Below are positions 25,360 through 32,621 of a DNA stretch of 45,190 bases, piece after piece. This stretch comes from an uncultured Collinsella sp. Lineage in GTDB: Bacteria; Actinomycetota; Coriobacteriia; Coriobacteriales; Coriobacteriaceae. The stretch's first letter is position 1, and every line of letters begins with the position of its first letter. The notes beneath the pieces were generated by a model. That model was given only the letters and a program-made list of their open reading frames with translations. It was not told the origin of the DNA and ran no database searches. The stretch covers positions 1 to 45,190 of the forward strand of contig UQPI01000014.1 in assembly GCA_900542945.1 (NCBI GenBank). Reading direction: 5' to 3'. Position numbers and translations under genes: made by a program.

Positions 25360-26847
25360 TTAGAAAGCAATCTCCTTGGCCCACTTGTCCATGTCGATCT
25401 CCATGAACTGCGAGCGGATGAAGTTCTTCTTAAGGTTGAACGGGACCGTGCAGTCGAAGATGGCCTTGCAGGCGATGCCGTGCTCGCGGATCGTGGGATC
25501 GAACGCGGGGTCGTTGGACGGGTCGAGCACGTGGCAGTGGCAGTCGGGGATGGTGATGAGGTCCACGTCGGCCTGGAAGCGCGTGGTCATGGCCCACATC
25601 ACGTCGCTCATGTCGAAGATGTCGACGTCTTCGTCAACCAGGATCACGTGCTTGAGCTCGGAGAATGCCGAGAAAGCGAGCATGGCGGCGTTGCGCTGAC
25701 GGCCCTCGTCATTTTTGCTCGACTTCTTGAACTGCATGATGGCAACGAACTTGCCGCCGCCGCAGGGGGCGGCGTGAACGTTGAGCAGGCGGCCCGGGAT
25801 AGCGGTCTCGACCATCTTGTAGATGGAGGCCTCGGTGGGGATGCCCGCCATGGAAACGTGCTCGTGCGAAGGACCGATGCAGCTCTCCATGATGGGATTG
25901 ACGCGCGTGGTGACGGCGGTGATCTTGATCACCGGGCAGACCTTGGCGCCACCGGTGTAGCCGGGGAACTCGGGCATGGCGTAGCCGTGGCCGTTGACGT
26001 CCTCGTTGATGGTCTCGTCGTGCATGAGGTAGCCCTCGAGCACGTACTCGGCATTGGCAATGCACTTCTGCGGAACGGTGATGCAGTCGGCAAGCTCGAC
26101 GGCGTGGCCGCGCAGGGCGCCGGCGATCTGCAGCTCGTTAAAGCCGAGCGGCGTGGTGGGAGCCTCGAAGCCGCAGCACATGTACACGGCGGGGTCCAAG
26201 CCGATGGAGATGGAGATGGGCATGTCCTCGCCGCGCTGGCAGTACTCGTCAAAAAAGGCGCCAAGGTGACGGCTGCCCGGGGTGATCCACATGGCGAGCT
26301 TGTCCTTGTCGACACAGGAGAAGCGGTGGATGGTCACGTCGGACTGGGAGCCGTCGGGGCTCGTGCCGTAGGCGAGGCCCATGGTGATGTAGGGGCCGCC
26401 GTCGACGGGCGTGTTGGTGGGAGCGGGGACGATCTTGCGCAGGTCAAAGCCCTCGTCGGTCGCCTTGTACACAACCTCCTGGCAGTCGATGTGCGCGCCC
26501 TCGGCGATCTGCTTGGGCGCGATCAGGTTCTCGAAGCGCTTGCCGATCTCGAGGCCCAGGTGCTCCTCGTCCAGGTCGAGCAGGGCGGCAACGCGCTTGC
26601 GGCTGGCAAGCATGCCGATGCAGACCTTGGCATCGTCAAAGCCCTTGACGTTGTTGAAGACCATCGCCGGACCCTCTTTGGTCGGACGCATAACGGTACC
26701 GCCGGCACCGACGTGGCGATAGACGCCCGAGACCTCGGCGTCCGGGTCGACCTGGGTGTCGGTCTCGAGCAGCTGGCCCGGCATCTCGCGCAAAAAGTCG
26801 AGTGCGGAGCGCAGGTCGTGGATCTGGGAAGCATCGGTAGTGGACAT
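25360..26847 (-). CDS. UbiD-family decarboxylase, LpdC (gallate/hydroxybenzoate decarboxylase) type
   Basis: 495 aa. It is a prenylated-FMN-dependent non-oxidative decarboxylase. Over most of its length it resembles Lactobacillus plantarum LpdC as I remember it: GVYRHVGAGGTVMRPT, GPYITMGLAYG, SDVTIHRF (active-site Arg175), AEYVLEGY (Glu267 and Glu271), AMPEFPGYTGG, EEHVSMAGIPTEAS-like SHEHVSMAGIPTEAS, LVDEDVDIFDM and a C-terminal DGTVPF-like DCTVPFN. Substrates in this branch are gallate, protocatechuate and related hydroxybenzoates. The ATG at 26847 follows AAAGGAG and matches the LpdC start. It lies in one array with a carboxylate transporter (upstream) and ubiX (downstream), the expected lpdC-lpdB set. 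Confidence 0.92.
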   Translation of the reverse strand: MSTTDASQIHDLRSALDFLREMPGQLLETDTQVDPDAEVSGVYRHVGAGGTVMRPTKEGPAMVFNNVKGFDDAKVCIGMLASRKRVAALLDLDEEHLGLEIGKRFENLIAPKQIAEGAHIDCQEVVYKATDEGFDLRKIVPAPTNTPVDGGPYITMGLAYGTSPDGSQSDVTIHRFSCVDKDKLAMWITPGSRHLGAFFDEYCQRGEDMPISISIGLDPAVYMCCGFEAPTTPLGFNELQIAGALRGHAVELADCITVPQKCIANAEYVLEGYLMHDETINEDVNGHGYAMPEFPGYTGGAKVCPVIKITAVTTRVNPIMESCIGPSHEHVSMAGIPTEASIYKMVETAIPGRLLNVHAAPCGGGKFVAIMQFKKSSKNDEGRQRNAAMLAFSAFSELKHVILVDEDVDIFDMSDVMWAMTTRFQADVDLITIPDCHCHVLDPSNDPAFDPTIREHGIACKAIFDCTVPFNLKKNFIRSQFMEIDMDKWAKEIAF

Positions 26848-26952
26848 AGCGTGCTCCTTTCGGGAGAGTGACCGGCGGCGGGAGTGCCGCTGGGCTGGGG
26901 AACGTAATGGGGCCGCGGCGCTCATAGATGGGGCGCTCGGGCGCTTGCAGTT

Positions 26953-26987
26953 CAAGCACTCGACTAATTGCAGCCAAGCACTCGACT
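26953..26987. repeat. Short direct repeat CAAGCACTCGACT x2
   Basis: Two exact 13-nt copies (26953-26965 and 26975-26987), 22 nt apart, just after the transporter stop and upstream of ubiD. This could be a regulator-binding site or a chance slippage product. Confidence 0.45.
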
Positions 26988-26989
26988 GC

Positions 26990-28447
26990 TTACATCAGGC
27001 CAAAGAGGTGGAACCAGGCAGCCTCGACCAACACGACGATAAAGACGACCGCAGTGAGGGGAATGCCCATGCGCATGGCCTCTTTGGAGGTGTAGCCGCC
27101 GGCGTCCTTACCCTCGCCGATAAGGATCGGCAGGTTATGGAACGGCAGGATGTAGTGGATGTTGATGGACGTGAAGACGATGAGCGCCACGGCGAGCGGG
27201 CTCACGCTGGAGCCGGCCGCGAAGCTGATGAACGCCGGCACGCACACGCCGAGCACGGCCATGACTGAGCCCATGAACATGTGGATGATCATGGAAAGCG
27301 CGGCGACAAGCAGGGCGAACAGGAAGATGTTCTCGGGCACGGAGCTGGGAAGCACGACATCGGCGATCCAGGCGTTCATACCGGTGGCACCGCCCACGGA
27401 GCCCACGGCCATGGCGGCCGTCAGGAACATGAGGGACTTGATGTCGACAGCGTTCCAGCTGGCGGGGGTGAGGACCTCGCCGATGATGGGCATGGCGAGG
27501 CAGACGCCGATGGCCAGGGTGACCCAGCCGATGTAATCGCCCGAGACGGTGAGCCACAGCGCGATGGCGATGATAAGCCACACGATGGTGCGGATCTCCT
27601 TGACGGAGAGCTTGCCGAGCGCAGCCTGCTTGGCCACGATCTGCTCGCGATCGTAGACGAGCTCCTTGCTGGGCTTAAAGAGGAAGAGGCCCAGGAACAG
27701 GGTGCACAGCAGCGCGACCAGCATGGGCACGCTCATGTACAGGAACCAGTCGACGAAGGACGGGCTCATGCCGCCGGCCTCGGCGCTGTACTGCGCAATG
27801 AGCGGGTTGAGCGTGGAGTCGCCCGTCAGGAAGAACATGGAACCCGGGGCGGCAGCGGCAAACACGAGGAAGCCGAGCTTGCCGCGGTCGTCGTCACCGT
27901 AGCCGGCGGACTCGGCGATGACCGAGACGACGGCGAGGATAAGGAAGGCGCGGGGGAACGGATGCGGGATCAGCAGCGACAGCACAAAGGTGAGCGCGAA
28001 GATCGAGATGATGAGCGACTTGGCATCGCGCACGAACTTGAGCATAAACGCATAGGCGATGCGCTCGCCCAGACCCGACTCCTTGACCGCACTGGCGATG
28101 AGGTAGGCGCCGATGACGAGCCACATGGTGGCTTTGGTCCACGAGCTAAACGTGGAGGCGACCGTCGCCGAGATGCTCGCGGCGCCCGTGTCGTCCACGC
28201 ACACCTTGAACAGAACGAGCAGCGCGCAGTAGAGCAGGCCCACAAAGCCCGGCTGCGCCACGCCACATGCCCAGAACACCACCGTGGCGAGCGTCAGTGC
28301 CAGACAGGTCTGGGCGCCGACCGTGAGCTCGACCGTCGAGCTCAGCTCCTCCAAAGGAAGAAACTTCACCAGCAAAAAGACAACGACACCCAGCACAAAG
28401 CCAATTTCGCGCTTGGTGATCTTAAACGCCTTCTTTTCCGTTTCCAT
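26990..28447 (-). CDS. DASS/SLC13-family carboxylate transporter
   Basis: 485 aa with about 11-12 hydrophobic segments. It belongs to the divalent anion:Na+ symporter/ion-transporter superfamily. Typical features are SWTKATMWLVIGAYLIASAVKESGLGERIAY, FFLTGDSTLNPLIA and INIHYILPFHNLPILIGEG near the end, where many members have SNxx-type loops. Its position between the LpdD-like gene and ubiD suggests it imports the aromatic carboxylate that UbiD decarboxylates, or exchanges it. The ATG at 28447 has AAAGGTGGGG upstream. Substrate is inferred from context only. Confidence 0.85.
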   Translation of the reverse strand: METEKKAFKITKREIGFVLGVVVFLLVKFLPLEELSSTVELTVGAQTCLALTLATVVFWACGVAQPGFVGLLYCALLVLFKVCVDDTGAASISATVASTFSSWTKATMWLVIGAYLIASAVKESGLGERIAYAFMLKFVRDAKSLIISIFALTFVLSLLIPHPFPRAFLILAVVSVIAESAGYGDDDRGKLGFLVFAAAAPGSMFFLTGDSTLNPLIAQYSAEAGGMSPSFVDWFLYMSVPMLVALLCTLFLGLFLFKPSKELVYDREQIVAKQAALGKLSVKEIRTIVWLIIAIALWLTVSGDYIGWVTLAIGVCLAMPIIGEVLTPASWNAVDIKSLMFLTAAMAVGSVGGATGMNAWIADVVLPSSVPENIFLFALLVAALSMIIHMFMGSVMAVLGVCVPAFISFAAGSSVSPLAVALIVFTSINIHYILPFHNLPILIGEGKDAGGYTSKEAMRMGIPLTAVVFIVVLVEAAWFHLFGLM

Positions 28448-28500
28448 CTCCCCACCTTTCTTGTTGGGGGCGCTCCGGATTCGCAGCCACGTTGCCACTT

Positions 28501-28531
28501 AAAAAGGGGCGCCCGTTATCGGACACCCCTT
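28501..28531 (-). terminator. Terminator or attenuator upstream of the transporter-ubiD-ubiX array
   Basis: On the minus strand a 12-bp stem (AAGGGGTGTCCG and partner, two G-U pairs) with an ATAA loop is followed by TTTTT. It comes after the LpdD-Idi-like gene and 54 nt before the transporter start, so it either ends the former transcript or attenuates the latter. Confidence 0.75.
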
Positions 28532-28598
28532 ACGTTGCGCTGTGTTGCGGCAATACAGTCAAGCGGGATTTTTGGATGAGAAGCGATCCTCTGGGCAA

Positions 28599-28663
28599 AA
28601 ACCGTCACAACATTCGACGCTTTTCCTCGATTTCGAGATTTTCATCGAATGTTGTGACGGTTT
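28599..28663. repeat. CACAACATT palindrome family, copy 2 (perfect arms)
   Basis: Perfect 19-bp arms (AAACCGTCACAACATTCGA and complement) enclose CTCG-ATTT-CGAG. It is directly followed by a GTGACAAAGGGA-family palindrome at the end of the LpdD-Idi-like gene. Confidence 0.85.
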
Positions 28664-28665
28664 GG

Positions 28666-28695
28666 ATGCGACAAAAGGGCTATCCGTTGTCACAT
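28666..28695. repeat. GTGACAAAGGGA palindrome family, copy 3
   Basis: An imperfect copy (ATGCGACAAAAGGGC ... CCGTTGTCACAT). On the minus strand its ATGTGA supplies the final Met codon and TGA stop of the LpdD-Idi-like gene, exactly as copy 2 does for the MerR gene. Confidence 0.75.
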
Positions 28696-29637
28696 AGCGA
28701 GGGCCGTACGGATGGATGGGTCGCTGAGGGCCTCGCGGAGCCAGGGGGCCAGCTGCTCGGGGTGACCCTGCAGGTAGCCTTTGAGCTCGGACGGGGCCAC
28801 GCGGCGCACCTCCGAGATCTCCTCTTGGTTGATATGCAGCTCGCCCGGCTCAACATGGGCAAGGTAGACCTCGCACCATTCGCACTCGCAGCGACCGTCG
28901 CCGTGGTCCTCGCGGTACACCACGTGTCCGAGGTGCTCGAGCTGATCGGGCTCGCGCACAATGCCGAGCTCTTCGTTGATGCGACGTGCCGTGGCGGCCG
29001 CGACGTCTTCCCCGGGGAGCGGATGGCCGGCGCAGCTATCGGCCAGCACGCCGCTCCACAGTCGTTTGAGCGGACTGCGGCGGCAGAGCAGCAGGCGCGC
29101 GTCCTCACCCTGGCCCTCGACCAAAAGCGTCAGAAATGCCTGGTGCAGAATGCCCTCCCCCGTATGGGCCTCGATGCGGTCGACGGGGCCGAGCGCCTCG
29201 CCGGTCGCGGCATCGACCGCCACGACCTCGGCGCCCGCACCGCCCTCGTCCCAGCCGGCGCGCAGAATGCGGGCGGCGGCTTCCTCGAGCGCGGCGATGA
29301 GCTCCTTGGTGGTGTCGAGCACGCGCTGCAGGTCGTTCCCGCTCGCCTGTTCAACATGAAAACCCGTGCTTGCAACGACCGGCACGCCAAAGCGCGTGGC
29401 CAGCGCCGCCGCGATATCGTGCGCCGGGATCTCGTCTCGATGGCACGGAACGGCCAGGATGCTCACCGTCGCCGTACGGCCGGGCTCGGGACGCGGAATG
29501 GCCTGCGCCGTGGCGCCCAGGTGCGCGAACTCCGGCGAGCAGGCGTACACCGCCATGCCTCGCGGCGTCACCGTCAACTGGGCCTCGAGCGCAAACTTGC
29601 CCTCGCCCGCTGCAACCTTTGTCGTGTGCATACCCAT
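28690..29637 (-). CDS. LpdD-like domain fused to an IPP-isomerase/Nudix domain
   Basis: 315 aa in two domains. Residues 1 to about 118 resemble LpdD, the third protein of the Lactobacillus gallate decarboxylase system (RGMAVYACSPEFAHLGATAQ, VPCHRDEIPAHDIA, GFHVEQASGNDL). Residues about 138-300 align with type 1 isopentenyl-diphosphate isomerase. The metal ligands His158, His165, His205, Glu251 and Glu253 correspond to E. coli Idi His25, His32, His69, Glu114 and Glu116, and the Nudix-like RRINEELG is present. At the catalytic Cys67 position the protein has Ala203, with a Cys one residue earlier (SCAGHP against SVCGHP). The ATG at 29637 follows CAGGAG. A DMAP/DMAPP-supplying or chaperone role for prenylated FMN is an inference; an active isomerase or a generic Nudix hydrolase are alternatives. 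Confidence 0.83.
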   Translation of the reverse strand: MGMHTTKVAAGEGKFALEAQLTVTPRGMAVYACSPEFAHLGATAQAIPRPEPGRTATVSILAVPCHRDEIPAHDIAAALATRFGVPVVASTGFHVEQASGNDLQRVLDTTKELIAALEEAAARILRAGWDEGGAGAEVVAVDAATGEALGPVDRIEAHTGEGILHQAFLTLLVEGQGEDARLLLCRRSPLKRLWSGVLADSCAGHPLPGEDVAAATARRINEELGIVREPDQLEHLGHVVYREDHGDGRCECEWCEVYLAHVEPGELHINQEEISEVRRVAPSELKGYLQGHPEQLAPWLREALSDPSIRTALAM

Positions 29638-29709
29638 GGGATCTCCTGTCGCCCGCGATGTACCTGAGACCATTTTCACCTGTATTGCGACTATACAGGC
29701 AAGCGCAGC

Positions 29710-29740
29710 CTGCGACAAAGGAACTGTCCCTTTGCCACAT
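29710..29740. repeat. GTGACAAAGGGA palindrome family, copy 4
   Basis: CTGCGACAAAGGAACTG followed by TCCCTTTGCCACA, an imperfect copy in the divergent gap between the LpdD-Idi-like gene and the MFS gene. It is the only copy not at a gene 3' end. Confidence 0.7.
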
Positions 29741-29798
29741 TCTGTTAGAGTTGCAGGGATTGAATCCCGCTTATTCATGCGACATTGGAGTGACAACC

Positions 29799-31028
29799 TT
29801 GACCGCCGCAACCACGCCTAAAAGTAAGTCAACCGCCGCCGCGCTCTCCCCCGCGCGCACCAAGCTCTGCCTGGCGCTGCTCGTGCTGTTGGGATTCTCG
29901 CTCGGCTGCTCCGAGTTCGTGGTCATCGGTATCGAAAGCGACTTGGCAACGGAACTCGGCATATCGCTTGCCACCGCGGGTCAGCTCATCAGCGTGTTCG
30001 CGCTGGTCTACGCTATCGCCACGCCGGTGCTCGCGCTCAGCACGGGGCGGTTCCGCCGCTACCAGCTGCTCGTGTGCTACAGCATTGTCTTTGTGCTCGG
30101 CAACCTGGTCATGGCGTTGGCGCCCAACTTCCAGGTACTGTTTATCTCGCGCATTGTCCTGGGCTCTGTCTCGGGCGCACTGCTCGCCGTGGGCGTGACG
30201 TACATCCCCGAGCTGCTGTCCCCGCAGCAAACTTCGCTTGCCATCTCGGTGGTATATGGTGCGTTTTCCGTGGCAATGGTCTTTGTCACTTCGATTGGCA
30301 AGTTCGTGGCCGACACGCTCGACTGGCACGTGGCCATGTACGGCACGCTGACCTTTGCCGTTCTGATCTGCGGAGCGCTCGTGGCGTTTATGCCGCGCGC
30401 TGGGCAAACCGACGAGCCTGCCACCTTTCGCGAGCAGGCGGGTCTGCTGCGCGAGCCGAGCATCATCACCGGCATGCTCATCTTTTTGTTTGGCGTAGGC
30501 TCGGTCTATGTGTTCTACGGCTACGTGACGCCTTATCTTGAGCAGGTGCTGGGTATGGGAACCGTTCAGGCGAGCACCACGCTTATGGCCTACGGCGTGT
30601 TCTGCCTGATCTCGAACATCCTGGGCGGATGGATCGATGCGCGCTTTGGCATGAAGGCGCTGCTTGTGACGTTTGTGCTGCAGGCTGCGGCGTTACTCGG
30701 GCTGTTTGCCGTGGGCGGCACCATGCCGCTCGCGCTGGTCTTTGTCTTTAGCCTGGCGCTGCTCATGTACCTGTTCTCGGTGTCATGCATCACGCACTTT
30801 ATGGACGTGGCGCGCAGCCGCCATCCCAAGTCGATGGTGCTCGCGAGTTCGGTTGAGCCCATGGCGTTTAACGTCGGCATCTCGTTTGGCACCGCAGTGG
30901 GCGGCGCCGTGGTGAGCAGCGTTGGCATTGCCTACGTTGGCGCGGTTGGTGCCGCGTTCTCGCTTGTGGCCTGGGCGCTTACGCTGGTGACGATTAAGTT
31001 GGCTCGCTGGGAGCGCCACCGCGGGTAG
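29799..31028 (+). CDS. MFS transporter, DHA1 (drug/sugar efflux) type
   Basis: About 409 aa from the preferred TTG at 29799, with GGAG nine bases upstream; the frame is open to 29370, but that region overlaps the divergent gene and a palindrome. Twelve hydrophobic segments are visible. The motif-A equivalent between helices 2 and 3 is STGRFRRYQ, and motif C-like Gly-rich stretches include VLGSVSGALLAVGVTYIPELL. It resembles AraJ/YdeA-type exporters. Its substrate is unknown; divergence from the decarboxylase locus makes export of a phenolic product thinkable but unproven. Confidence 0.85.
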   Translation: MTAATTPKSKSTAAALSPARTKLCLALLVLLGFSLGCSEFVVIGIESDLATELGISLATAGQLISVFALVYAIATPVLALSTGRFRRYQLLVCYSIVFVLGNLVMALAPNFQVLFISRIVLGSVSGALLAVGVTYIPELLSPQQTSLAISVVYGAFSVAMVFVTSIGKFVADTLDWHVAMYGTLTFAVLICGALVAFMPRAGQTDEPATFREQAGLLREPSIITGMLIFLFGVGSVYVFYGYVTPYLEQVLGMGTVQASTTLMAYGVFCLISNILGGWIDARFGMKALLVTFVLQAAALLGLFAVGGTMPLALVFVFSLALLMYLFSVSCITHFMDVARSRHPKSMVLASSVEPMAFNVGISFGTAVGGAVVSSVGIAYVGAVGAAFSLVAWALTLVTIKLARWERHRG

Positions 31029-31271
31029 CGCAATTGCAGCTAAAAGCCGCAGCACCGCCCACCATCTTTTGACCGCCTGGCGCTCGCTCCTGCAGCCATG
31101 CAACACGTCGTCTGCCGCCCAAGTCAGCATCTTTCCCGGCGCTATTTAACCACGCAAAACGCATCCTGTTAAGATTATCGCTATCGTTTTTCGCAATCTG
31201 AAAATTGATGGAATCGCAGGTAGAGCTTTCGTAGTCTGAAGTGGTCAATCCACACGAAAGGGGTTTACCAC

Positions 31272-32597
31272 ATGGACAAGAAAGCAGTTGTAATCGCCGG
31301 AGCCGGCAGCACCCACACTCCCGGCATCATCCAGAGCCTGTTGCAGAAGAAAAACGAATTACCGCTGCGCAAACTCGCCCTGTACGACATCGACGAGAAG
31401 CGCATGCATCTCGTCTACGACATCATGAAGCAGTTCATCGAGCAGGAAGCTCCTGACATCGAAGTTGTCGTGACGACCGATCCCGAAAAGGCATTCACCG
31501 ATGTCGACTTCGTCTTCGCGCAAATCCGCCAGGGTGGCCTTCAGATGCGTCGCCAGGACGAGCGCATCCCTCTCAAGTACGGTTGCGTGGGACAGGAAAC
31601 CTGCGGCGCCGGCGGTTCGATCTCCTATGGCATCAGGTCCATCCCCGGCGTCTTCGACCTCGTACGCTACGCCAAGAAATATAGTCCAGACGCCTGGATC
31701 CTCAACTATTCCAACCCCGCCGCAGTTGTCGCCGAGGCCACACGTCGCGAGTTTGGCAACGACCATATCCTTAACATCTGCGATATGCCCACGGCTATCT
31801 TGCTCTCGTACTCTAAGATGCTCGGACTTCCCAGCTGGCGCGATATCGACCCCATGTATTTTGGACTCAATCACTTTGGCTGGTTTACCAAAATTTACGA
31901 CAAGCAGGGGCGCGATCGTCTGCCGGAGCTCCGTCAGATGATTCTCGAGCACGGCATGGCCGTGAGCGACAAGCATCACAAGGACAAGGACTGGATGCAC
32001 ACCTGGGGTCAATACGTCAAGATTGTGAAGGACTATCCCGAGTATCTGCCCAACAGCTACCTGCAGTACTACCTGTACTCCAAAGACATGGCAGATGACA
32101 TGGACCCCAACTGGACGCGCGCCGACAACGTCATCAACGGACGCGAGAAGGAGATGTTTGCCGAGCACGACAAGTACCTGGCAGATCCCGCCAATTACAA
32201 GAGCCCCGTACAGAGCTTCACGGTCTTTGGCGACTTTATCGTCGACGCAGCCGCCTCTATCGCCTACAACAAGTGCGAACGTTATCTCGTAATCGTCGAG
32301 AATAACGGCGCCATCCCCAATCTGCCCGACGACGCCATGGTCGAGGTTCCCGCCTACCTGCGCTCTTGGGGCCCCGAACCCATCAGCCAACCTGCTATCC
32401 CCACCTTCTACAAGGGGCTTATCGAAGAGCAGAATGCCAGTGAGAAGCTCGCCGTCGACGCATATTACGAGCATTCCTACCAGAAGGCGCTCGAAGCCAT
32501 CGCAATCAACAAGACCGTCCCTTCGACTACCGTCGCGCGCCAAATCCTCGACGACCTGATCGAAGCGAACGGCGATTATTGGCCGACCCTGTCCTAA
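31272..32597 (+). CDS. GH4 6-phospho-alpha-glucosidase (GlvA/MalH type), cassette A
   Basis: 441 aa. It hydrolyses phosphorylated alpha-glucosides such as maltose 6'-phosphate in the cytoplasm by the NAD+ and Mn2+ dependent redox-elimination mechanism of GH4. Visible features are the NAD-binding GAGSTHTPG (10-18), QIRQGG, VGQETCGAGG, NYSNPA, the signature NICDMP with metal ligand Cys170 and Asp171, GLNHFGW with His201, and PNSYLQYYLY. The CDMP signature marks the alpha class. AAAGGGG precedes the ATG. It starts a three-gene cassette with the PTS gene 24 nt downstream. The 243-nt upstream region holds the promoter and a small GTGG-TCAAT-CCAC hairpin. Confidence 0.94.
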   Translation: MDKKAVVIAGAGSTHTPGIIQSLLQKKNELPLRKLALYDIDEKRMHLVYDIMKQFIEQEAPDIEVVVTTDPEKAFTDVDFVFAQIRQGGLQMRRQDERIPLKYGCVGQETCGAGGSISYGIRSIPGVFDLVRYAKKYSPDAWILNYSNPAAVVAEATRREFGNDHILNICDMPTAILLSYSKMLGLPSWRDIDPMYFGLNHFGWFTKIYDKQGRDRLPELRQMILEHGMAVSDKHHKDKDWMHTWGQYVKIVKDYPEYLPNSYLQYYLYSKDMADDMDPNWTRADNVINGREKEMFAEHDKYLADPANYKSPVQSFTVFGDFIVDAAASIAYNKCERYLVIVENNGAIPNLPDDAMVEVPAYLRSWGPEPISQPAIPTFYKGLIEEQNASEKLAVDAYYEHSYQKALEAIAINKTVPSTTVARQILDDLIEANGDYWPTLS

Positions 32598-32621
32598 CTC
32601 CCCGCGCATCGAAGGAACATC

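Noticed and set aside
24591..25370. Longer UbiX start at 25370
   Set aside because: The extra 67 codons run through structured element copy C; the ATG at 25169 has a good ribosome-binding site and matches the family.
29370..29798. Longer MFS N-terminus (frame open from 29370)
   Set aside because: It overlaps the divergent gene and a palindrome and would add a non-family arginine/proline-rich stretch; the TTG at 29799 has a ribosome-binding site.
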